A stretch of DNA of 6,565 nucleotides. It comes from Fidelibacterota bacterium (GTDB lineage Bacteria; Fidelibacterota; Marinisomatia; Marinisomatales; S15-B10). The stretch lies in the NCBI GenBank assembly GCA_002707905.1, contig PAOF01000037.1, positions 6,195 through 12,759 of the forward strand. Direction: 5' to 3'. The first letter of the stretch is position 1, and each line of letters starts with the position of its first letter. Below the pieces are notes generated by a model. It saw only the letters and a list, made by a program, of their open reading frames with translations. It had not been told where the DNA came from and searched no databases. The translations under genes were made by a program, and so were the position numbers. This document shows positions 1 to 5,808 of this stretch, piece by piece.

Positions 1-795
1 TTCAATCAAAATTTTAATCACTTCTTCATTATTACAACCATGTTCTAATTTATATGCATTAAGTTTTTCAACAATACTTAAATTTGATATTATCTCACTT
101 GAACCACTATTAGATCCTAAAACAATTCTTCCATTCATCAAAAAATTAATCCAATCCTCATTAAAATAAAATTTTTTTGAATCAACATCGACCCTCATTC
201 TATAATTTTGGAAATCATTTAAAAAAAATTTACCAAGGTCAGCTTTCAATTGCGCCATATTATTAGGAAAAGTAGGAGAACCTGAAGCTTTATAAATAAC
301 ATCAAACTTTCTCTTTTTTAGAGGTTTAATTTTTGATGTAAGGCTTATCAACTCAGGTGTAATATATCCTGTATAACATGGTAATATTTCACCACCATTT
401 TGTAAATATTTTTTATGAAGAGTGTCTTTAAAATCAAAAAAAGGTGATAATGTTAAATTTATTCCAAATTGATTTAGTAATTCGTTTAATTCATCATTAC
501 AATAATAATCATCTTGCGGTAAAGCTATTTTGAATGATGATAAATTTTTAATAAATGAATAATTTTGAATAATACGTTCATAAGTTGTTTTATGAAAAAT
601 CATTCCTAAAAAACTTGAATTCAAGATTATTAAGTCAAATTCAAATTCCTTTAAAAATTCAGGTGGATCCAAACAAGCATTATGGATAATATAATTATTA
701 TTTGGAAAATAATTGTAAAAACTTAATTCTAAATCGGAGATATTATTTATCCAACTATCAGGATGTCCCATGTTATGCAAAATCAATATATTCAT
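1..795 (-). CDS. GT-B-like glycosyltransferase, partial (3' end beyond window)
   Basis: An open frame of 265 codons starts at ATG 795-793 and runs without a stop off the left edge, so the C-terminus is missing. The protein begins directly with a hydrophobic beta strand (MNILILHN), as expected for a Rossmann-type N-domain, which supports this start. Visible motifs are ALPQDDYY (residues 91-98), a KRKFDVIYKA strand after a linker (about 161-170), and RIVLGSNSGSSEI (223-235). From memory, this order matches an uncharacterised glycosyltransferase family common in O-antigen and capsule loci, with a P-Q-D-[DE]-Y motif in the N-domain and a G-x-x-[GS]-[GA]-S motif in the nucleotide-sugar-binding C-domain. 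The likely role is cytoplasmic transfer of a sugar to a lipid-linked glycan; donor and acceptor cannot be predicted. No Shine-Dalgarno precedes the ATG, only an A/T-rich stretch. A 101-bp gap separates it from the ORF upstream, so it may have its own promoter or be read through from the operon. Confidence 0.7.
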   Translation of the reverse strand, partial: MNILILHNMGHPDSWINNISDLELSFYNYFPNNNYIIHNACLDPPEFLKEFEFDLIILNSSFLGMIFHKTTYERIIQNYSFIKNLSSFKIALPQDDYYCNDELNELLNQFGINLTLSPFFDFKDTLHKKYLQNGGEILPCYTGYITPELISLTSKIKPLKKRKFDVIYKASGSPTFPNNMAQLKADLGKFFLNDFQNYRMRVDVDSKKFYFNEDWINFLMNGRIVLGSNSGSSEIISNLSIVEKLNAYKLEHGCNNEEVIKILIE

Positions 796-896
796 TTTAA
801 AATTTTTATTGAAATAGTCAAAATATTTGCGATTTAAAATTAAAAACGCACTTATTTAATTTTCTAGAGATCGAGATTTCCATTAGTTAAAAAAAC
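796..896. other. Intergenic gap, no clear signal
   Basis: This is the only sizeable non-coding stretch between genes that otherwise overlap or abut. It lies upstream of the left-edge glycosyltransferase. It is very AT-rich and has no reading frame worth calling. An imperfect inverted repeat at 829-849 (GCG/CGC plus three A/T pairs around one mismatch) has no following T-run in the direction of transcription and is too weak to call a terminator. I see no convincing promoter, although the gap is the natural place for one. Confidence 0.6.
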
Positions 897-1286
897 TTAC
901 AAAAAAATTTTTATCAATTTAGTTCTAAGATTCTTTTTTGTGAAAAGAATATTATTAAAATTTATTTTTTCAATAAATTTTCTTATATCTGAGAACCTAG
1001 AGAAGTTGTTAAACTTTATTTTAATAAATTCAATTTTTCTGAAATGATATGTATCAAAAAAAATATTAGGGGTTTTTTTAAATAATTTCATTGAAAAAAA
1101 ATAATCTGGTGATGGAATATTAAATTCTTTATTTTGTTTACTTATTATATTAATTGTTATTGTATTGTTCTTTATATCCCTTTTGGGAAAAACATAAACA
1201 TCCTTAAAAAAATTTAAAAGCTTAACTAATAAACCTAATATAATAAATAATGATGTTTTTTTTAAACCATTAAGATAAGATTTCAA
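897..1286 (-). CDS. Unrecognised small ORF, possible gene remnant
   Basis: An open frame encodes 129 residues and ends at TAA (899-897). The only plausible start is TTG at 1286-1284, two bases after the wzt TAG stop. The frame is closed by a stop just upstream, and the first in-frame ATG is codon 66. No good Shine-Dalgarno precedes the TTG. I do not recognise the protein. It has one hydrophobic stretch near the N-terminus (about residues 11-27), which could be a membrane or signal-anchor segment, followed by a very basic remainder rich in Lys, Phe, Ile and Asn. By hand count, bases 901-1286 hold 67 G/C of 386, about 17%, against 53 of 180 (about 29%) in the adjacent part of wzt. Such a fall in G+C, the missing ATG and the lack of motifs are what a decaying 3' remnant would show. 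A genuine fast-evolving small protein remains possible. Both other minus-strand frames close quickly. Confidence 0.4.
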   Translation of the reverse strand: MKSYLNGLKKTSLFIILGLLVKLLNFFKDVYVFPKRDIKNNTITINIISKQNKEFNIPSPDYFFSMKLFKKTPNIFFDTYHFRKIEFIKIKFNNFSRFSDIRKFIEKINFNNILFTKKNLRTKLIKIFL

Positions 1287-1288
1287 AA

Positions 1289-2482
1289 CTAATTTTTATT
1301 CCATTTTGGTTTTAATCTTACCAAACCGGCACCATAAAGGTCACTTTTTGATGAGATTTCAAGCTTATTTATATTTACTGTTGCTGCATACTGTGTATTA
1401 ATATGATCCCCTGAAATTGTTACATTTATATAGTAAGATCCTCGATTCAAAATTAAACTATCATATTCTAAACTAAATTGATTTTTCCCTTTTGATAAAC
1501 CAACGTTGAAATCAATCTCTTTAGTATTGTTAGCAATTACATTTTGTCCAGATAAATTAAAAAAACTAATTGCTATAATTACATTGTCAATATTTTTATT
1601 AGATTCAATTAATATTTTTAAATCAAAATAACTTCCACTTTCTATTATTTTATTATATTTCAATTTTAAATCTTTAATATAATTTTTATCTAAGTAAGTT
1701 TTTGATGATGACACATCATCTTTCTGTGCTGAAAAACTTTCATATTCATCACAAATTTCTTTTGTTTTACCTATTTTCTGTTTTTTTCCTTCTTCAATCC
1801 ATAATACTCTGTTACAATTTGCTCTAATTGAATAAGGACTATGAGATACTAAAATTATTGAACCTCCACCTGACCTAAATTCATTTATTCTTCTATAACA
1901 TTTGATGGCAAAATTTAAATCTCCAACAGCTAGAATCTCATCAACAAGTAAAATTTGAGGTTCAATTGAAACTGCAATTGAAAATCCTAATCTGGCCATC
2001 ATACCAGAACTATAATTTTTTATTGGAGAATCAATAAAATCCTCAAGCTCACTAAAAGAAACTATATCATCAAATTTAGATTTAATTAAGTCTATAGGAT
2101 AACCCATGATTGTACCGCAAACAAAAATATTTTCTCTACCTGTTAAAACTGGATTAAAACCAATCCCTAGGGATATTAATGCATTTAGCTTTCCATTAAT
2201 TTGAATATTTCCTGTCGTTGGGTATAGTAAACCTGAAATTAATTTTAAAAGAGTAGTTTTACCTGCTCCATTATGACCAATTATACCTAGTGTTTCACCT
2301 TGCTTTAATTCAAATGAAATATTTTTTAAAGCCCAAAACTCTGTTTTTCTCAAATCCAAATTATTATTAGAATTATAAAAAACTTTTTTAAATAAATCTA
2401 CACCACCGTAAACTAATGATCTTTTCAAATTCCTAGAAAATTTTTTAGATAAATCATTTACTATTAAATGTGATTTATTCAA
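1289..2482 (-). CDS. wzt: Wzt-type polysaccharide ABC transporter ATP-binding protein
   Basis: This 397-residue protein would be the cytoplasmic ATPase that powers export of a lipid-linked polysaccharide through the Wzm channel. The nucleotide-binding domain is complete: Walker A GHNGAGKTT (69-77), the SLGIGFNPVLTGREN segment typical of Wzt/TagH-like proteins (104-118), signature YSSGM (157-161), Walker B ILLVDE (177-182), D-loop region AVGD (185-188) and switch His214 in VSHSP. Residues from about 278 onward form a separate beta-rich C-terminal region with alternating hydrophobic strands. This resembles the carbohydrate-binding domain that, in characterised Wzt proteins, recognises the end of the exported O-antigen. 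The start is TTG at 2482, immediately after the wzm stop. It is supported by GGAG six bases upstream and by the lack of any other Met before the Walker A region. The gene ends in TAG. Wzt function is confident; the glycan recognised cannot be read from sequence. Confidence 0.95.
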   Translation of the reverse strand: MNKSHLIVNDLSKKFSRNLKRSLVYGGVDLFKKVFYNSNNNLDLRKTEFWALKNISFELKQGETLGIIGHNGAGKTTLLKLISGLLYPTTGNIQINGKLNALISLGIGFNPVLTGRENIFVCGTIMGYPIDLIKSKFDDIVSFSELEDFIDSPIKNYSSGMMARLGFSIAVSIEPQILLVDEILAVGDLNFAIKCYRRINEFRSGGGSIILVSHSPYSIRANCNRVLWIEEGKKQKIGKTKEICDEYESFSAQKDDVSSSKTYLDKNYIKDLKLKYNKIIESGSYFDLKILIESNKNIDNVIIAISFFNLSGQNVIANNTKEIDFNVGLSKGKNQFSLEYDSLILNRGSYYINVTISGDHINTQYAATVNINKLEISSKSDLYGAGLVRLKPKWNKN

Positions 2483-3265
2483 TTAATTCTCCATTCTTTC
2501 AATAAGAATTGGCATTGATAGATTGTAAAAAAAACATCCTGGTATAAATAAAAATAAAATAATAATCATTATAATTAAGAAAGATTCTATTGAATTAATA
2601 TCGTTTAAGTTAAATAGAAAACTTCTAGCTGTTAAAAAAAATGGAGTTAAAGGATTATTTTTTATGAATAAATTAAGAATACCTGAATCAGGAACTGGAT
2701 ATAAAGCAGGAGTTAAAAAAACCAAAGGGCCTGTAATCAAATTAATTACCCGTTTTAAATCTTCAAAAAGAGTTATTATTGGAAGAACATATATACCTAT
2801 TAGAAATCCAAAAAAAGAAATTCCTAAAATTGGTATTATAACAAGAAAACCCTGAAAGCTAAAACTATTTTCAAATATCATAAGAACTAAAATAATTGGA
2901 ATGAATTTTAAAGAAAAATTTATCATTATATTTATAAATCCACTTACGATAAGAGCTAGCCAAGGAAATTGAATTTTTGTTAAAACAGATTTATTAATTT
3001 GAACTTGATTTAATGGTGCATTTAATGAGTCTACAAACAATTGCCAAATTAATGTACCTGAAATAACATAGGCTGGATATGAAATTAATAAATCTGGAAT
3101 ATTAATAATATTTGAACGTTGTAGCAAAATAAATGATAATGAGGTAACTAGCGGTCCAGCTACTCCCCAAAAAACTCCTAAAAAAGATAATCGATATAAT
3201 GATGAAAAATCTCTAATAGCTAGTTGAAATCCCAATTCAAAAATATTTTGTAATTTTGTTTTCAT
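2483..3265 (-). CDS. wzm: Wzm-type polysaccharide ABC transporter permease
   Basis: This 260-residue inner-membrane protein of the ABC-2 family would form the export channel for a lipid-linked polysaccharide with the Wzt ATPase encoded next. The N-terminal region has the family layout: an amphipathic stretch ending in RDFSSLYR (18-25), then the first hydrophobic segment with LGVFWGVAGPL (29-39). Further hydrophobic segments lie at about 60-78, 104-130, 137-164, 173-192 and 225-247, giving the six expected. The conserved loops LIWQLFVDSLN (72-82) and FLTPALYPVP (183-192), and the NPLTPF element (204-209), are also present. The length matches the family. The ATG at 3265 overlaps the TGA of the upstream glycosyltransferase in the 4-bp ATGA arrangement; no strong Shine-Dalgarno is visible, so coupling is likely. 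The gene stops with TAA directly against the wzt start. Identification as a Wzm/KpsM-like permease is firm; O-antigen versus capsule cannot be separated. Confidence 0.95.
   Translation of the reverse strand: MKTKLQNIFELGFQLAIRDFSSLYRLSFLGVFWGVAGPLVTSLSFILLQRSNIINIPDLLISYPAYVISGTLIWQLFVDSLNAPLNQVQINKSVLTKIQFPWLALIVSGFINIMINFSLKFIPIILVLMIFENSFSFQGFLVIIPILGISFFGFLIGIYVLPIITLFEDLKRVINLITGPLVFLTPALYPVPDSGILNLFIKNNPLTPFFLTARSFLFNLNDINSIESFLIIMIIILFLFIPGCFFYNLSMPILIERMEN
2489..2492 (-). promoter_or_regulatory. Ribosome binding site deciding the TTG start of wzt
   Basis: GGAG on the minus strand lies six bases upstream of TTG 2482-2480, inside the codons for the last residues of wzm (ATG GAG AAT TAA). 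No alternative start exists before the Walker A motif, so this site is the main support for a TTG start. Termination of wzm and initiation of wzt occur at the same place, which favours translational coupling of the two exporter subunits. Confidence 0.75.
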
Positions 3266-4428
3266 ATACTAGAATTTAAAATAGAAGAATAAATTTCATC
3301 CATTTTTTTCCCACCTGATTGAGCTGAATGCCATTTCAAAGCAAACTCTCTTCCTTTTTTTCCCAAATCAATTCTTTTTTGAGGATCTTGAATTAAATCA
3401 ATTAATACTGTTTTTATTGTTTCTGGTGTAGCTGAAATAACAGGTAATTCTTCAACATAATCTGGAATTTGTTCCCTCATACTATCTAACCACTCTGGTC
3501 TTAAAAAACAAACACATGTTTTACCTAACATTAATGCTTCCCTAATATTAGCTCCAAAAAAACCAAATGTTAACATATCTACAACAATATCCGCTTGCAC
3601 CTGAATGTATCTAACTTCATCATTCTTCAAATCAGATACAGAAATAGGTTCAATTGGAAAGCCCTCATTTATTAATTCCTTGAATAATGGTTCATAAATA
3701 TGAGAACATTTTATATCAACTCCACCTTTTCTGGTTCTTTGTTTTTTATTTGCAATGCTATGAAAAATTTTAACTTTTCCAGAATCCTGTAATTTAAATT
3801 GATTTGGGATTTTAAGATTTGGGTTCCAAAAATTAGAATCCAAACAATAGAATTCAGGAACTTCATGAACATTTTTATTATCGTTATAATCTTTTCTATT
3901 ACCTCCTAGTATACATTGAAAATCAGCCAATTCATTTCTAAATTTACCCCACTTCGCATTTCCTTCATCAGAACAAACTTCAGGAACTTCTTGCCATTTA
4001 CAAATATTACATGTGTTATATGGTCCCCATTTACTAAATGAACTTTGAAGAACCCCATCTAAACAACCATTATTAGTATAGAAAATTTTTTTACCTAGTG
4101 ATTTTATATATTCAATTTCATTCATAGGCATATATTTTTTAAAAAATTGATTGATTATTGTCCCAAATGTTAGTCCATCTTTATTTGAAAAATGAAAGAT
4201 ATCATACTTATCTAATGTGTTTAAAAAAAAATCAAATTGGTACATTGAATCTTTTTCAGAATCATATTTAAATAAAAAATCCCATCCATGGTAATGATGC
4301 CAAGATTCTTTATTACTGTCCCAATTAAGAATATTTGCCTCCCAACCATACTTTCTTAATTCTCTTGAGAGGTACCAAGTATTATAATATTCACACCCTG
4401 CAAAAAGAATAGAACCTTTAGTTTTCAT
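3262..4428 (-). CDS. GT-B-like glycosyltransferase with cysteine cluster
   Basis: This 388-residue protein is a probable cytoplasmic sugar transferase for the exported glycan. The N-terminal half starts with a glycine-containing strand and turn (SILFAGCEYYNTWYL, 6-20) and contains YDIFHF (75-80) and KIFYTNNGCLDG (114-125). The C-terminal half has VQADIVVDMLTFGFFGANIREALMLGK (277-303 region), a donor-site arrangement like GT4 enzymes, with Glu297 in the place of the second Glu of the EX7E motif and Gly289 in the place of the first. It ends in a helical tail. An insertion carries Cys140, Cys143 and Cys152 (CNIC, then PEVC), followed by the conserved-looking GNRKDYND (176-183) and VHEVPEFYCLD (187-197). 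I recognise the overall pattern from glycosyltransferases in diverse polysaccharide loci, but no member's substrate is known to me. The ATG at 4428 overlaps the previous TGA (ATGA) and has AGAGG seven bases upstream. A nine-T run (4231-4223) lies within the frame. Confidence 0.75.
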   Translation of the reverse strand: MKTKGSILFAGCEYYNTWYLSRELRKYGWEANILNWDSNKESWHHYHGWDFLFKYDSEKDSMYQFDFFLNTLDKYDIFHFSNKDGLTFGTIINQFFKKYMPMNEIEYIKSLGKKIFYTNNGCLDGVLQSSFSKWGPYNTCNICKWQEVPEVCSDEGNAKWGKFRNELADFQCILGGNRKDYNDNKNVHEVPEFYCLDSNFWNPNLKIPNQFKLQDSGKVKIFHSIANKKQRTRKGGVDIKCSHIYEPLFKELINEGFPIEPISVSDLKNDEVRYIQVQADIVVDMLTFGFFGANIREALMLGKTCVCFLRPEWLDSMREQIPDYVEELPVISATPETIKTVLIDLIQDPQKRIDLGKKGREFALKWHSAQSGGKKMDEIYSSILNSSI

Positions 4429-5144
4429 GGGGTTGCCTCTTCAGTTAAAAGTTTTTTAGACCTTTCAAATCCTAAATTCATTAAAACATCAATAATTGAA
4501 AGACCAGAGATAAATTCATTTGAATTATATTGATCATACTTCTTTGGTTTATAATTTAAATATTTTACATCAATATTTGATTCCTGAAAAACAGTTTCAT
4601 CTAAATATTCATTTGCTCCATCACCTGAAAGATAAATATTCGCTTTTAATTTCTTTGTAATGGAAACTAAAAGATCATTTGAAGTTCCTTTATAAGGAAT
4701 ATTTGATGATAACATAATTTTTTCGTAATCAATATCAAGTATTTTACAAATATCAAAAATTGATTTTAAATTATATTTAGCAATATTATTTTCATCATTT
4801 AGAATTAAATTCATTATAAATTCTTCAACCTCAAAATAAAAAGGTGCCTTTTTATAATTAATCTCAATTGTCTTAGATATTTTTTTTTTCCATTGTTCAA
4901 AGTTATTAAATTCCATTTCATTAATTTTTTTCACACCAGTATAATTTCTTACTATTGGAGCTGTTAGCCAATTTGATTGTCCTGAAATTATAATTTTAAC
5001 TCGATTAGACCAAGAGCCGCCTTTTTTAGGAAATTGTACATCATCTAAAATCACAAAAAAATCACTTTTAAAAATTTTATTAAAATATCCTAACCAAGGA
5101 AAAAAATTAGGCTGATGAATTCCAACAATTCTATCTTTATTCAT
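4425..5144 (-). CDS. WbqC-family protein
   Basis: This 239-residue soluble protein belongs to the WbqC-like family, which is found in O-antigen and other glycan loci. The family signature is strong: IHQPNFFPWLGYF (9-21), LDDVQF (33-38), the WSNR segment (45-48), NWLTAPI (58-64), and near the C-terminus YLSGDGANEYLDE (171-183) followed by GLSIIDVLMNLG (214-225). The length matches the family. Its biochemical activity is not settled as far as I know. Its occurrence in loci for acylated 4-amino sugars makes a role in amino-sugar acylation or aminoacylation a fair guess, not a demonstrated function. Here it sits between a formyltransferase and a glycosyltransferase, which agrees with sugar tailoring. 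The ATG at 5144 overlaps the formyltransferase stop by eight bases (ATGAATAA) and has no clear Shine-Dalgarno, so it probably depends on coupling. Codons 86-89 contain a ten-A run. Confidence 0.9.
   Translation of the reverse strand: MNKDRIVGIHQPNFFPWLGYFNKIFKSDFFVILDDVQFPKKGGSWSNRVKIIISGQSNWLTAPIVRNYTGVKKINEMEFNNFEQWKKKISKTIEINYKKAPFYFEVEEFIMNLILNDENNIAKYNLKSIFDICKILDIDYEKIMLSSNIPYKGTSNDLLVSITKKLKANIYLSGDGANEYLDETVFQESNIDVKYLNYKPKKYDQYNSNEFISGLSIIDVLMNLGFERSKKLLTEEATP
4436..4440 (-). promoter_or_regulatory. Ribosome binding site of the central glycosyltransferase
   Basis: AGAGG on the minus strand lies seven bases upstream of ATG 4428-4426, within the last codons of the WbqC-family gene. 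It is one of only two clear Shine-Dalgarno matches in the window. It suggests this gene can be initiated on its own as well as by coupling through the ATGA overlap. Confidence 0.7.
4880..4889 (-). repeat. Ten-base A homopolymer inside the WbqC-family gene
   Basis: The coding strand has ten consecutive A at codons 86-89 (Trp-Lys-Lys-Lys-Ile), the longest homopolymer I noticed in a coding region here. The frame is intact as sequenced. Runs of this length can cause replication or polymerase slippage, or sequencing indels. In so AT-rich a genome it may also be chance. Confidence 0.9.
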
Positions 5145-5808
5145 TAGTTATAATTTGGAATTTTTTACCATCAATATTTAAAAATAAATTATTATATCCT
5201 GGAAAAGAACAAGCGTTTAATCTTTTTATAAATTCATTTTTTTCGATATCATCAGATAAATTACAAAGCTTTTCAAAATCCTTACGTGTGTATTTTTTAT
5301 TTGACCATTTATATTTTTTATTAATTTTTAAATAATTTTTTTTATCAAAATTTTTTAAAAGTTTTTTAAATAATTTTAAACCTGCATCATTAGCATTCAT
5401 TAATAGCTCATTTGGATTTATCGATGATTTAACACTAAAAATCTCTACATCAATTATACCTCCTTCATCAACTTTATTAATCATAAAATGCATTGTTGCA
5501 CCATATTTTTTTACATTATTATATACTGCAAAATGGTGTGGGTCTCTTCCTGGATAGTCTGGAGATGCAGCATGAATATTTATGGATGTCAAACCTTTAA
5601 TATCTAATATTTTTTTGGGGACAATTATACTAGAACCAAATGAAACTAATAATTCAAATTGCTTTTCTTTAAATAATAACTGCAATTGATCTTTAGAAAA
5701 AATTGGTACAAAAGATAAATCATTTCTTATTGATTCAGCAATTACGCATAATTCTTTAGAAAAGCTTTCAAAAGATAAAATTCCAACAATTTTTTGATTA
5801 CTATTCAT
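5137..5808 (-). CDS. Sugar N-formyltransferase-like protein
   Basis: This 223-residue cytoplasmic enzyme of the formyl-transferase fold would transfer a formyl group from N10-formyltetrahydrofolate to an amine, most likely on a nucleotide-linked amino sugar in this context. The catalytic triad expected from the family is present: Asn77 and His79 in SINIHAASPDYPGRDPHHF (75-93), and Asp114 in VDEGGII (113-119), preceded by KYGATMHFM (101-109). A short C-terminal module, ACSFPGYNNLFLNIDGKKF (199-217), resembles the tail of sugar N-formyltransferases, where tRNA-Met formyltransferases carry a larger C-terminal domain. I prefer the ATG at 5808 over an in-frame TTG at 5829, because the ATG gives an 8-bp ATGAATAG overlap with the upstream stop, matching the next junction, and neither has a good Shine-Dalgarno. 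The downstream WbqC-family gene overlaps it by eight bases. The sugar substrate (for example a 3- or 4-amino-dideoxyhexose) is unknown; no aminotransferase is in view. Confidence 0.9.
   Translation of the reverse strand: MNSNQKIVGILSFESFSKELCVIAESIRNDLSFVPIFSKDQLQLLFKEKQFELLVSFGSSIIVPKKILDIKGLTSINIHAASPDYPGRDPHHFAVYNNVKKYGATMHFMINKVDEGGIIDVEIFSVKSSINPNELLMNANDAGLKLFKKLLKNFDKKNYLKINKKYKWSNKKYTRKDFEKLCNLSDDIEKNEFIKRLNACSFPGYNNLFLNIDGKKFQIITNE

Noticed and set aside
794..821. TTGACT, 16 bases, TAAAAT on the minus strand as a promoter for the left-edge glycosyltransferase
   Set aside because: The -10 match overlaps the ATG, so transcription would begin inside the coding region; such matches are frequent in DNA this AT-rich.
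829..849. Imperfect inverted repeat as a terminator after the orphan ORF
   Set aside because: It has only three G/C pairs, an internal mismatch and no T-run after it in the direction of transcription.
2664..2855. 63-codon plus-strand open frame
   Set aside because: It lies wholly inside wzm on the opposite strand and has no domain or ribosome site; it is a shadow of the permease gene.
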